A program made the position numbers and the translations under genes. DNA of 58,866 bases from Clostridia bacterium (GTDB lineage: Bacteria; Bacillota; Clostridia; Christensenellales; Borkfalkiaceae), in NCBI GenBank assembly GCA_017621735.1, contig JAGASM010000005.1, forward strand, positions 1 to 58,866, written 5' to 3'. Under the pieces are notes generated by a model that worked only from the letters and a program-made list of their open reading frames with translations, had not been told where the DNA came from and did not search any database. This document shows, in pieces, positions 7,513-16,695 of the stretch (within the stretch, counting starts at the first letter, position 1; every line of letters begins with the position of its first letter).

Positions 7513-8795
7513 TGATTTTGAAAAACGCATCCGTCGTGTTTCCCGACGGCGTAAAAAAGGTAGACGTCCGAACGGAAGGTCGGTTGATTGCCGAAATCGG
7601 CAAAAACTTGAAGGGGGAGGACGTTCTCGACTGTACGGGGCTTACCGTTTTTCCCGGGTTTATCGACTTGCACGTTCATTTTAGAGAACCGGGGTTTGAA
7701 AAGAAAGAAAACATTGAAAGCGGGTCCAAGGCGGCGGTAAAGGGGGGATTTACACAAGTTTGCTGTATGCCCAACACCAACCCCGTCGTGGACAATAAGG
7801 TCGTCGTATCTTATATCAAATCGCGCGCGAAAGAAGTGGGACTTTGCAAAGTGCACCCCGTCGGTGCAATCACCAAAGGACAGGAAGGAAAAGAACTTTC
7901 CGCAATCGGTGCGATGAAAGCAGCGGGCATCGTCGCCCTTTCCGAAGACGGAAAGACGGTCGTCGATACCAAGATCATGTCCCTTGCCATGCAGTACGCG
8001 TCCGACTTTGGACTCATTTGCCTGTGCCATTGCGAAGACAAAGCCCTTGTGGACGGCGGAGTCGTCAACGAGGGGTATTCGTCCACGCTGACGGGCTTAA
8101 AGGGGAGCATTCGCGCGGCGGAAGACAGCATCATCGCGCGGGAAATTTGTCTTTCGGAGAGTTTGGATATCCCCGTGCACATTTGCCACGTATCTACGTA
8201 TAGCGGAATCCAACTCATTCGGGAAGCAAAGGCGCGCGGCGTAAAGGTAACGGCGGAAAGTTGTCCCCACTACTTTACGTTGACGGACGAGGTAATTTGT
8301 TCCTTTGATACGAATACGAAGGTCAATCCGCCTATTCGCGAAGAGCGCGACCGCCTCGCGGTCATCGAAGGGTATAAAGACGGCACGCTCGATTGCATCG
8401 TAACCGACCATGCGCCTCACCATGAGGACGACAAAAACGTCGAATACAATCTTGCGGCGTTCGGCATCAGCGGAATTGAAACGTCGTTTGCCCTTTCGTA
8501 TACCCAACTCGTTCAGTCGGGCGAATTGAGCCTTTCTGAACTTGCGGATAAAATGAGCCGAAATCCCGCGAACGTCCTCTCATTAGAGGGCGGGGAGATT
8601 GCCGTTGGAAAGGTTGCGGACTTTGCAATTTGCGACTTAAACGAAGAATGGACGATCGATCCCGAGCAGTTTGCCTCCAAGGGGAAAAACACCCCCTTTG
8701 CGGGAAGAAAGGTGTTCGGGAAAGTCAAATATACCGTCGTCGACGGAGAAATCAAATACGAGGAGAACGAACGTGATTATCGACAAACTCATTGA
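7512..8795 (+). CDS. pyrC: Dihydroorotase
   Basis: A 427-residue class I dihydroorotase that closes carbamoyl-aspartate to dihydroorotate in the cytoplasm. Metal ligands appear as DLHVHFREPG (about residue 53), CHCEDK, HICHVS and DHAPH; length fits the class I family. The start codon shares one base with the pyrB stop (TAATG), so translation is coupled, and the end overlaps pyrF by 23 nt. Confidence 0.97.
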   Translation: MILKNASVVFPDGVKKVDVRTEGRLIAEIGKNLKGEDVLDCTGLTVFPGFIDLHVHFREPGFEKKENIESGSKAAVKGGFTQVCCMPNTNPVVDNKVVVSYIKSRAKEVGLCKVHPVGAITKGQEGKELSAIGAMKAAGIVALSEDGKTVVDTKIMSLAMQYASDFGLICLCHCEDKALVDGGVVNEGYSSTLTGLKGSIRAAEDSIIAREICLSESLDIPVHICHVSTYSGIQLIREAKARGVKVTAESCPHYFTLTDEVICSFDTNTKVNPPIREERDRLAVIEGYKDGTLDCIVTDHAPHHEDDKNVEYNLAAFGISGIETSFALSYTQLVQSGELSLSELADKMSRNPANVLSLEGGEIAVGKVADFAICDLNEEWTIDPEQFASKGKNTPFAGRKVFGKVKYTVVDGEIKYEENERDYRQTH

Positions 8796-9681
8796 CAAAA
8801 TTATTCAAATGCAAAACCCCACTGCGGTAGGGCTTGACACCGCGTTTGAGTATCTTCCCGACGATATGAAAGAGGGCGTCGTCGATTTTAAGGGGGTGGC
8901 GGACGCGATCATCACCTTTAATAAGACGCTCATCGATCACATTTACGATATCGTCCCCTCCGTCAAAGTGCAAATTGCCTATTACGAAGCGTACGGCACG
9001 GAAGGACTTCGCGCCTTTTACGAAACGGTACGTTACGCAAAAGAAAAGGGGCTTATCGTCATTGCCGATTGCAAGCGCAACGATATCGGTTCGACTGCCG
9101 CACAGTACGCAACGGCGTATCTCGGCGAAACGGCGGTCGGCGAAGGGGTAAGAGCATTCCCCGCCGACATCGTAACGGTCAACGGATATTTAGGCTCGGA
9201 CGGGATCGTCCCCTTCACGGACGAATGCAAAAAGAGCGAAAAGGGAATTTTCGTCCTCGTCAAGACGAGCAACCCCTCCTCGGGCGAATTGCAAAACCTC
9301 AAATTAGAGGACGGGCGTACCGTCTTTGAATGTATGGGGGACATGGTAGAAGAGTGGGGGAAGGACACGGTTGGCAAGTACGGATATTCCGCAGTCGGCG
9401 CGGTCGTCGGCGCAACCTATCCGGAAGAGGCGAAAATCTTGCGCAAGCGTTTGGCACATACCTTCTTCCTCATTCCCGGGTACGGCGCGCAAGGTGGAAA
9501 AGCGGAAATGCTTAAAAATTGTTTTGACGGAAACGGCTTGGGCGGCGTCGTCAACAATTCGCGCGGGATTTTGTGCGCGTATAAAAAGAACGGCGGCACC
9601 TACTACGAGGCGGCAAGAAAGGCTTGCCTTGATATGAAAGCGGATCTTCTTTCCGTATTGGGGGAAATATGTGCGAAGTAA
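8773..9681 (+). CDS. pyrF: Orotidine 5'-phosphate decarboxylase, type 2
   Basis: A 302-residue decarboxylase making UMP from OMP. The catalytic segment reads DCKRNDIGSTAAQYA (D-x-K-x-x-D), and the N-terminal NPTAVGLDT and long form mark the type 2 subfamily of about 270-310 residues. The start was set at the GTG at 8773 because AGGAG (8761-8765) precedes it and family alignment begins there; earlier in-frame codons lie deep in pyrC. It overlaps pyrC by 23 nt and pyrK by 13 nt. Confidence 0.94.
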   Translation: MIIDKLIDKIIQMQNPTAVGLDTAFEYLPDDMKEGVVDFKGVADAIITFNKTLIDHIYDIVPSVKVQIAYYEAYGTEGLRAFYETVRYAKEKGLIVIADCKRNDIGSTAAQYATAYLGETAVGEGVRAFPADIVTVNGYLGSDGIVPFTDECKKSEKGIFVLVKTSNPSSGELQNLKLEDGRTVFECMGDMVEEWGKDTVGKYGYSAVGAVVGATYPEEAKILRKRLAHTFFLIPGYGAQGGKAEMLKNCFDGNGLGGVVNNSRGILCAYKKNGGTYYEAARKACLDMKADLLSVLGEICAK

Positions 9682-10421
9682 TCGCAACGGTATTAGAAAA
9701 TAAAAAAATTGCGGAAAACGTCTATTCGCTCACCTTCTACGTGGACGAAGAAATTACCATTCGCCCCGGTCAATTTGTCATGATCGGCGTGGGCGCGTAC
9801 CTTCTTCGCCGTCCGATTGCCGTTTGTATGGCGGAAGGGGGCAGAGTTACCGTATGTTATCAGTTAAAAGGCGGCGGAACGAAGTTTCTTTCCGACAACT
9901 ATAAAGCAGGGGAAAAACTTTCCGTGCTCCTTCCGCTCGGCAACGGATTTTACGTCGAGGAAGGGGAGCAAAAAGTGGCGATCGTCGGCGGCGGCGTCGG
10001 CGTGTTCCCACTTATTTCCGCCATTCGTGCGTATGCCGATAAAAAGGACGTATACGCGTACATGGGGTTCCGCAATCAAAATTGCGTGTGCATGGAATAC
10101 GAAATGCGCAGGGGAAAATCGCTCGTCATCGCAACGGATGACGGAAGCATGGGATATCACGGAACGGCGGTTCAGGCGTTTATGGACGATTACGAAAAAA
10201 TCAAGCCGGACGTCGTGCTTTCCTGCGGACCTACGCCGATGCTCCGCGCGTTGAAAAACGCGATGGAAGGAAAGGGAATTCCCGTCTACGTATCGCTGGA
10301 AGAACGCATGGGGTGCGGAATCGGCGCATGTCTCGTTTGCGTGTGCGATAAAACGGACGGAAAACACGCGCGCGTGTGCAAAGACGGGCCTGTATTCGAA
10401 ATAGGGGAGGTGAAACTGTAA
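9669..10421 (+). CDS. pyrK: Dihydroorotate dehydrogenase B, electron transfer subunit
   Basis: A 250-residue iron-sulfur flavoprotein that passes electrons from the PyrD subunit to NAD. The FAD-binding fold has LLRRPIAV, the nucleotide-binding glycine run is IVGGGVGVFPL, and the C-terminal [2Fe-2S] cysteines lie in CGIGACLVCVC with a later cysteine near ARVCKDGPVF. It works with the neighbouring PyrD as the class 1B heterotetramer. It overlaps pyrF by 13 nt, and its stop shares a base with the pyrD start. Confidence 0.95.
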   Translation: MCEVIATVLENKKIAENVYSLTFYVDEEITIRPGQFVMIGVGAYLLRRPIAVCMAEGGRVTVCYQLKGGGTKFLSDNYKAGEKLSVLLPLGNGFYVEEGEQKVAIVGGGVGVFPLISAIRAYADKKDVYAYMGFRNQNCVCMEYEMRRGKSLVIATDDGSMGYHGTAVQAFMDDYEKIKPDVVLSCGPTPMLRALKNAMEGKGIPVYVSLEERMGCGIGACLVCVCDKTDGKHARVCKDGPVFEIGEVKL

Positions 10422-11335
10422 TGGCAAATCTTACGGTAAATCTTTGCGGGGTAACGTTGAAAAATCCCGTGATCCCCGCATCCGGTACGTTTGGGTTCGG
10501 CAGAGAATTCGACGAAATTTACGATATTTCCGTGCTCGGCGGCGTTTCCACCAAAGGGTTGACGTTGGAACCGCGTGCGGGGAATCCCGTTCCGAGAATT
10601 GCAGAACGGCAAGGGGTAATTCTCAATGCGGTCGGATTGCAAAATCCGGGCGTAGACGAATTTTTGAAAAACGATCTCGCATGGTTGAAGAGCAAAACGC
10701 GCGTCGTTGCAAACGTCGCGGGGAAAACGCTCGAAGATTACGAGGGGATCTGTGCGAAGCTTGACGGGCTTGTCGATTTTGTCGAACTGAACATTTCCTG
10801 TCCCAACGTAAAAAGCGGAGGAATGGCGTTCGGCATTCGTCCCGAAAGCATTTTAGAGGTAACGAAAGCCGCGAAGCGCAACTTGAAAAAGACGCCTCTT
10901 ATGGTAAAACTTTCTCCCAACGTGGAGAGCATCGCCACCAACGCGCGTGCAGCGCAAGAAGGGGGCGCGGACTGTATTTCCCTCATCAATACGTTGACGG
11001 GCATGGCAATCGACATTGAACGCCGCCGTCCGATCATCGCAAACAACACGGGGGGCGTTTCGGGCGCGGGCGTCAAACCGATTGCGGTGCGTATGGTATA
11101 CGAGGCGGCGCAAGCGGTAGAAATTCCCATCGTCGGAATGGGCGGAATTACGTGCGCGGAAGACGCCATCGAATTTATGATGGCGGGCGCAACGGCGGTG
11201 CAAGTGGGAACGGCAAACTTTACCGATACCCTCGCTTGCCCGAAGATCATCGAAGGGTTAAACGACTGGTGCGACCGACACGGCGTGAAAAACGTTTCCG
11301 AACTTAAAGGAACGCTCAAACTGAACGGAAGATAA
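10421..11335 (+). CDS. pyrD: Dihydroorotate dehydrogenase B, catalytic subunit
   Basis: A 304-residue FMN-dependent TIM barrel that oxidises dihydroorotate to orotate. The class 1 catalytic cysteine sits in LNISCPNVKSGG, and FMN-phosphate residues are in GMGGI and GATAVQVGTA. The presence of pyrK directly upstream identifies the NAD-linked class 1B type. ATG at 10421 overlaps the pyrK stop by one base. Confidence 0.96.
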   Translation: MANLTVNLCGVTLKNPVIPASGTFGFGREFDEIYDISVLGGVSTKGLTLEPRAGNPVPRIAERQGVILNAVGLQNPGVDEFLKNDLAWLKSKTRVVANVAGKTLEDYEGICAKLDGLVDFVELNISCPNVKSGGMAFGIRPESILEVTKAAKRNLKKTPLMVKLSPNVESIATNARAAQEGGADCISLINTLTGMAIDIERRRPIIANNTGGVSGAGVKPIAVRMVYEAAQAVEIPIVGMGGITCAEDAIEFMMAGATAVQVGTANFTDTLACPKIIEGLNDWCDRHGVKNVSELKGTLKLNGR

Positions 11336-11352
11336 TGCAAGGAGAAAAGAAA

Positions 11353-12018
11353 ATGGCACTTACTTACAAAGAACAGTTTATTCAATTTATGGTGGAAAAC
11401 GACGTTTTGATGTTTGGGGAATTCACCCTCAAGAGCGGAAGAAAAGCCCCGTACTTTATCAATGCGGGAAAATACCGCACGGGAAAACAAATCGCCCGCC
11501 TCGGCGAATATTACGCTGCGTGTTTCAAAGAACACGGGGTAGAGGCGGAAACGCTCGTAGGCCCTGCATATAAGGGGATCCCGCTTGCCGTTGCAACGAG
11601 CGTTGCGCTTGCGGAAAAGTTTGATACGGACGTCAATTTCTGTTTCGATAGAAAGGAAGTCAAAGACCACGGAGAAGGCGGACTCTTCGTCGGAAAAACG
11701 CTTGTAGACGGCGAAAAAGTCGCGATCATTGAAGACGTTATGACGTCGGGCAAGGCGCTTCGCGAAATTTTACCCAAACTGCAAGCGGCGGCGGACGTGA
11801 AGATCGAGGCGATGATCATCTCCGTAGACCGCATGGAAAAGGGATTGACGAGCGAAAAATCGGCAGTTCAAGAGGTGTACGATGAGTTCGGCGTAAAAGT
11901 ATATTCCATCGTTACCATCGAGGACATTATTTCCGCGATTGAAACGGGCGTCATCGAAGGGAAAGAATACCTTTCCGCAATGAAGGCGTACCGCGCGCAG
12001 TACGGCGTAACCGCATAA
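11353..12018 (+). CDS. pyrE: Orotate phosphoribosyltransferase
   Basis: A 221-residue type I phosphoribosyltransferase that adds ribose phosphate to orotate, giving OMP. Motifs include FTLKSGRKAPYF, GPAYKGIPLA and the PRPP loop AIIEDVMTSGKA. The ATG at 11353 was preferred to the one at 11335 because AAGGAGAAAAG lies between them and serves as its ribosome site. It is the last gene of the operon; a terminator begins 10 nt after its stop. Confidence 0.95.
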   Translation: MALTYKEQFIQFMVENDVLMFGEFTLKSGRKAPYFINAGKYRTGKQIARLGEYYAACFKEHGVEAETLVGPAYKGIPLAVATSVALAEKFDTDVNFCFDRKEVKDHGEGGLFVGKTLVDGEKVAIIEDVMTSGKALREILPKLQAAADVKIEAMIISVDRMEKGLTSEKSAVQEVYDEFGVKVYSIVTIEDIISAIETGVIEGKEYLSAMKAYRAQYGVTA

Positions 12019-12028
12019 AAAGAAAACG

Positions 12029-12057
12029 AGGCGTTTCCGTAAAGGGGACGCCTTTTT
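12029..12057 (+). terminator. Terminator of the pyr operon
   Basis: A 10-bp stem (AGGCGTTTCC / GGGGACGCCT, two G-U pairs) followed by five T, directly after pyrE. Confidence 0.85.
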
Positions 12058-12127
12058 GTCAGTTTATTTTGTTGCCGACAAATAACGGGATTTCATATTT
12101 CGGCAAAACCGTTCATACGATAAAGAG

Positions 12128-14752
12128 ATGGAACACTACTCTCTTACCGAACGGCAATTATACGAAACGCTACAAACCTCTCCGCAAGGACTTACGTCGG
12201 AAGAAGCGGAAAAGAGGCTTGAAAAAAACGGAAGGAACGCGTTACGCGAGGGAAAAAAGAAAAGTCTTTTTTCCCTTTTTGTTGCGCAGTTCAAAGATTT
12301 AATGACGGTGATTTTGATGTGCGCCGCCTTTCTTTCGGGCGTGCTCGCGTTTCTCACGGCGGACAAAAGCCAACTCGCCGATACCGTTATTTTACTTTTT
12401 ATCATTCTACTCAATGCGGTCGTTGGATTTTTGCAGCAATATCGCGCCGATTCCGCCATTGAAAAACTCAAAAAAATGTCGGTATGCCGTGCGAAGGCGG
12501 TGCGGGACGGAAGAGTGGTAGAACTCGACGCGTCCCTTCTCGTCGTGGGGGATGTCGTAGAACTTTGCGAAGGGGATATCATTCCAGCCGATTGCAGGCT
12601 ACTTTCCGCCGATCGGTTGACGGCGGACGAATCGGCGTTGACGGGAGAATCTCGTCCGACAAAAAAACGGACGGGAACGGTTACCGCGTCTGCTCTTGCC
12701 GAGCGGGAAAATACCGTTCACTTTTCCACCTTTTGCGTGTCGGGGAGCGGGCGAGGGGTGGTCGTGGCAACGGGGATGCAAACGGAAATGGGCAAAATTG
12801 CCGATTTGTTGCAAAAGGAACCCCCCGCGCAAACCCCACTCGATAAAACGATTGCAAAACTCGGAAAAATCATCACCGTTACCGTTTTTTCCGTCGCGAT
12901 TTTGCTTTTTGCGTGCGGAATGATCGCGCAACGAGTTGGGTTTTTAGACAATTTAATGTCCGCCGTCGCCGTTGCCGTCGCGGCAATTCCCGAGGGAATG
13001 GGGGCGGTCGTTACGATCATTCTTGCAATGGGCGTGCAAAAGATGGCGCGCGCTTCCGCCGTGGTGCGAAAGTTATCCGCCGTCGAAACGCTTGGAAACT
13101 GTACCTGTATTTGTTCGGACAAAACGGGCACGCTGACGCAAAACCGAATGACGGTGGAAGAAATCGCTTGTGCGTTTTCCGATTGCGAAGAAACGCCTGC
13201 GCAAAGAGAGGCGATCCTCACTTGTATTCGCGCTTGCCATTCGGTAAAAGGAAGGGCGGGGGCGTACCTCGGCGATCGAACGGAAATCGCGCTGCTCGAG
13301 TATGCCGATCGGCAAAACGCTTCCGTCCAAGTACAAGTTTTGAAGGTGGAGCCGTTTTCTTCCGAACGAAAGCGCATGAGCGTTGCTGCGACGGCAAACG
13401 GAAAAACCCGATTGTTTGTCAAAGGCGGGACGGAGGTCGTGCTCTCTCGGTGTCAAAAAATTTGCACGGCGTACGGCGTCGTGCCGATGAGCGAGGCGGA
13501 TCGCCGCGCGGTGTTGGAACGGGTGAAAAACTATTCCGAACGTGCAATGCGCGTGTTGGCGTTTGCCGTCGGGGAATTTCATGGGGAAATGAAAGAAGAA
13601 AACTTGACCTTTCTCGGTCTTGCCGCAATGAGCGATCCGCCGAAAGCGGGCGCAAAAGAGGCGGTAGAGGCATGTCGCCGAGCGGGGATCAAAACGGTCA
13701 TGATTACGGGGGACGGTGCGGATACGGCGTTTGCGGTCGCTAGGCGGCTCAACATAGCGTCCAAACGGGAAGAGGTGTTAACGGGGGCGGAGTTGGACGA
13801 ACTTGGAGAAGACGAGTACCGCCGCCGCGCAGACAGGTATACCGTGTACGCCCGCGTATCCCCAAAACACAAGACGCAAATCGTAAAAGCCCTGCAAGGA
13901 AAGGGAGAAATCGTCGCCATGACGGGGGACGGGGTAAACGACGCCCCTTCCATTCGGGCGGCGGATATCGGGATTGCGATGGGTTCGGGAACGGACGTAA
14001 CAAAAAACGCCGCCGACATGGTACTGTCGGACGACGATTTTTCCACCATCGGAAAGGCGGTGGAAGAGGGGCGCAACGTCTTTTATAACGTGAAAAAGAC
14101 GATATCTTTCTTTCTCGCGACAAATTTTGCGGAAGTGCTTTCCGTGTTGTTCGTTACCCTCTTTTTATGGAAATTTGAGTTTTTAACGTCGACGCAACTG
14201 CTTTGGATCAACCTTATCACGGACTCTCTTCCCGTTTTAGCGCTCGGCGTAGAGCGGACGGAAGGGGTGATGAACAGACCGCCCGTTTCGGCGGCGGAAA
14301 TATTTTGCGTCCCCTCGCTTGTTCGCATGGCGGTCTACGGGGTTGCGCTTACGTTGGTTGCCGTTGGAATTTATTGTTATTCCCTCTTTACTTGGGGGAA
14401 CGGGGTGGCGAGCACGATTGCATTTTTCGTCCTTTCTCTCTCCGAACTTTTCCACGCGTTTAACGTGCGAACGGAAACGGGAACGCTTGGGGTGAAAGGC
14501 TTTTTTGCCAACAAGACGCTGCTTTTTACCGTTTTATTCGGGGTTGCCGTCAACGTCATGCTTGCGGTTGTACCCGTGTTTCGAACGGCGTTTTCCCTTG
14601 TTCCCTTAAACGGGGCGCAGTGGGGCGCGGTCTTTGGCTGTTCTCTTCTCGTGCTTCCCGTCGGATGGCTGTATCGGTTGGTATGCCGCGGTTACAGAAA
14701 GCGGATCAAAAAGAGCAAAAGGAAAAATCCTGTTCGCGAAAATAAGATATAA
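12128..14752 (+). CDS. P2-type calcium-transporting ATPase
   Basis: An 874-residue membrane pump of the PMR1/SERCA-like family. The N-terminal cation-ATPase segment (NPLREGK-like NALREGKKKS), the membrane helix motif IPEGMGAVVTI, phosphorylation site CSDKTGTLT, nucleotide region and hinge TGDGVNDAPSIRAADIGIAMG are all present, with the usual ten-helix layout and a basic C-terminus. It probably exports Ca2+; Mn2+ or Mg2+ transport cannot be excluded. The ATG at 12128 has only AAAGAG right before it. The last 47 nt overlap tail to tail with the deacetylase on the other strand. Confidence 0.92.
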   Translation: MEHYSLTERQLYETLQTSPQGLTSEEAEKRLEKNGRNALREGKKKSLFSLFVAQFKDLMTVILMCAAFLSGVLAFLTADKSQLADTVILLFIILLNAVVGFLQQYRADSAIEKLKKMSVCRAKAVRDGRVVELDASLLVVGDVVELCEGDIIPADCRLLSADRLTADESALTGESRPTKKRTGTVTASALAERENTVHFSTFCVSGSGRGVVVATGMQTEMGKIADLLQKEPPAQTPLDKTIAKLGKIITVTVFSVAILLFACGMIAQRVGFLDNLMSAVAVAVAAIPEGMGAVVTIILAMGVQKMARASAVVRKLSAVETLGNCTCICSDKTGTLTQNRMTVEEIACAFSDCEETPAQREAILTCIRACHSVKGRAGAYLGDRTEIALLEYADRQNASVQVQVLKVEPFSSERKRMSVAATANGKTRLFVKGGTEVVLSRCQKICTAYGVVPMSEADRRAVLERVKNYSERAMRVLAFAVGEFHGEMKEENLTFLGLAAMSDPPKAGAKEAVEACRRAGIKTVMITGDGADTAFAVARRLNIASKREEVLTGAELDELGEDEYRRRADRYTVYARVSPKHKTQIVKALQGKGEIVAMTGDGVNDAPSIRAADIGIAMGSGTDVTKNAADMVLSDDDFSTIGKAVEEGRNVFYNVKKTISFFLATNFAEVLSVLFVTLFLWKFEFLTSTQLLWINLITDSLPVLALGVERTEGVMNRPPVSAAEIFCVPSLVRMAVYGVALTLVAVGIYCYSLFTWGNGVASTIAFFVLSLSELFHAFNVRTETGTLGVKGFFANKTLLFTVLFGVAVNVMLAVVPVFRTAFSLVPLNGAQWGAVFGCSLLVLPVGWLYRLVCRGYRKRIKKSKRKNPVRENKI

Positions 14753-15386
14753 TGAGGGGGAGTGCGTCCGCCGTCGCTTTATGAGGTGCGGAATCGTGCA
14801 TGAGCAAGACGACGCGGTTTTTTCCCAAAGCGGTGGCGACGGTTTCTTCAAAAAGGCGTTGCGGAGTGGCGTTTACAATCTCTTCATCTCGACAGGAAGC
14901 GTTCCATTCGACGATTTGATACCCCTTTTCTTTAAGAAATTGCGTTTCTTTTGCGCGGTGAAATCCTCCGCCGGGGAAACGGTAAACGCGCGGCGTTATG
15001 CCCGTTACCGAGTGAATAAAGTCGGCGCAAGCGGTAACGTCCTGCAAAAGCGATTGCAAGGAAGCGTAAATTTCCGAATAGCGGTGGGTGGCGGAATGAA
15101 TGCCCACGGTATGCCCCTCTTCCGCGATGCGGAGGAGGGTTTCTTTGCGCGACTTTGCCCGATCGCTCACGATAAAAAAGGTGGCTTTTACGTTTTCCTT
15201 TTTCAGCGTGTCCAAAATGCGGTTGGTTACAACGGTGCTCGGTCCGTCGTCAAAAGTAAGATAGACGCACTTTTCTTCCGAGGCGTAAGTAAAGACGGGC
15301 GTCGCCGTGGCGCGCGCGCCGAGATGGGTTAAAAAAACGAGCAGCGCGGCGAAAAAGACCGCAACGGCTATGACTTTTTTCTGCAT
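14706..15386 (-). CDS. Polysaccharide deacetylase (NodB domain)
   Basis: A 226-residue secreted or membrane-anchored enzyme: residues 1-28 form a signal peptide or single anchor (KKVIAVAVFFAALLVFL). The NodB domain begins with TFDDGPS, followed by the metal-binding HSATH (H-x3-H), RFPGGG and LLMHDS. It resembles the PdaA/PdaB type that deacetylates peptidoglycan or related glycans at the cell surface. It is divergent from galK and its end overlaps the ATPase gene by 47 nt. Ribosome binding before the start is weak, so the first codon is less certain. Confidence 0.9.
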   Translation of the reverse strand: MQKKVIAVAVFFAALLVFLTHLGARATATPVFTYASEEKCVYLTFDDGPSTVVTNRILDTLKKENVKATFFIVSDRAKSRKETLLRIAEEGHTVGIHSATHRYSEIYASLQSLLQDVTACADFIHSVTGITPRVYRFPGGGFHRAKETQFLKEKGYQIVEWNASCRDEEIVNATPQRLFEETVATALGKNRVVLLMHDSAPHKATADALPLIISYFREQDFSFCSF

Positions 15387-15417
15387 ATCCGTAATTTGCC
15401 TAATTTTTTTATTTTTA

Positions 15418-15446
15418 TTTACAAACGGAAAAAACTGTGTTATAAT
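15418..15446 (+). promoter_or_regulatory. galK promoter, apparently leaderless
   Basis: TTTACA (15418-15423), 17 bp, TATAAT (15441-15446). The chosen galK ATG at 15454 is 7 nt downstream of the -10 box, at the expected start of the RNA, and has no Shine-Dalgarno site. Confidence 0.75.
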
Positions 15447-15453
15447 GACGGAT

Positions 15454-16668
15454 ATGGAAGGGATGAAGCAAATTTACGGATCGGGTGGTATCAGCGCGTT
15501 CTTTACCCGCAAAAAGAGGCTGGAAACGCTGTTTTCCTCCCGTTTTTCCGACGTGCCCGACGTGTGGTTTTCTTCGAGCGGTCGAGTGGAGGTTATCGGC
15601 AACCACACCGATCACAACGGAGGAAAAGTCATCGTGGGCGCAATCACGTGCGATATCTTGGCTGCGGTCAGCGGTCGAGAGGACGGCGTGGTGGAAATTT
15701 GCGCGGAAGAATTTCATCCGATCAAGTTTTCGCTCGACGACCTTTCGCCCAAAGAAGGGGAGAGGGGGAAGTCGATTTCGCTAGCAAGAGGAGTGGCGCA
15801 CGCGCTTTCCCGTTACGGGAAATTGCGCGGGTTTCGCGCCTGCACGCACGGAAATATCTTTCGCGGGGCGGGGGTTTCTTCGTCGGCGGCGTTCGAGGTA
15901 CTCGTAGCGGAAATATTCAACGTACTCTCCTTTGACGGAAGGTTGACGCCGATGCAAAAGGCACGGGCGGGACAGTATGCCGAAAACGTCTTTTTCGGCA
16001 AGCCGTGCGGGCTTTTAGACCAAGGCGGAATCGCGCTCGGCGGGTTGCATTTAATGGACTTTCAAAACGCGGAAGATCCGATTGCGGCCCCCCTTCCGCC
16101 GTTAAAAAATTATTCTTTGATCATGACGAATACGGGCGGATCGCACGCGGGGCTTACCAAGCATTACGCCCTCATTCGCTCGGAAATGGAAGCGGTTGCG
16201 TCCTTCTTTCAAAAGCGCGTGTTGTGCGAAGTGGCGTTTCCCGAATTTCTTTCGCGCATTCCCGAACTTCGCAAAAAGTTCGGCGAACGGGCGGTGCTCC
16301 GCGCCCTGCATTTCTTTGAAGAAAACGTCCGAGTGGAGCGCGCTGCAAACGCCCTTTTGCACGGGGACAAGCGTTCCTTTTTGGCGCAAGTTCGAAAGAG
16401 TGGGGAAAGCAGTTTGTCCTGTCTGCAAAACACGCACGTCGCGGGGTCGGAAACGCAACCCGTCGTACTCGCAATGCGTCTTTCCGAACGCATTGTAAAA
16501 GAGGGCGCCTTCCGCATGCAAGGGGGAGGTTTTGCAGGGACGGTAATCGCCTTTTTGCCCAAAGGGGAAGAGGGGAAATACGTTCACGAAATGTCCCGCG
16601 TATTCGGAAAAGAAAACGTGCACCGTACGGAAATTCGCGCGACGGGCGCGCGTCAATTAGAAATTTAA
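15454..16668 (+). CDS. galK: Galactokinase (GHMP kinase)
   Basis: A 404-residue sugar kinase converting galactose and ATP to galactose 1-phosphate. The three GHMP motifs are present: GRVEVIGNHTDHNGG near residue 40, GAGVSSSAAFE near 145 and MQGGGFAGT near the C-terminus. The substrate motif NHTDHNGG fits galactokinase. The start at 15454 fits a leaderless transcript; the ATG at 15445 lies inside the -10 box and cannot be used from this promoter. galM follows after 27 nt, so the pair handles galactose. galT and galE are not in the window. Confidence 0.93.
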   Translation: MEGMKQIYGSGGISAFFTRKKRLETLFSSRFSDVPDVWFSSSGRVEVIGNHTDHNGGKVIVGAITCDILAAVSGREDGVVEICAEEFHPIKFSLDDLSPKEGERGKSISLARGVAHALSRYGKLRGFRACTHGNIFRGAGVSSSAAFEVLVAEIFNVLSFDGRLTPMQKARAGQYAENVFFGKPCGLLDQGGIALGGLHLMDFQNAEDPIAAPLPPLKNYSLIMTNTGGSHAGLTKHYALIRSEMEAVASFFQKRVLCEVAFPEFLSRIPELRKKFGERAVLRALHFFEENVRVERAANALLHGDKRSFLAQVRKSGESSLSCLQNTHVAGSETQPVVLAMRLSERIVKEGAFRMQGGGFAGTVIAFLPKGEEGKYVHEMSRVFGKENVHRTEIRATGARQLEI

Positions 16669-16695
16669 CCGCTTTGGCGGAATAAGGAGAAAAAT

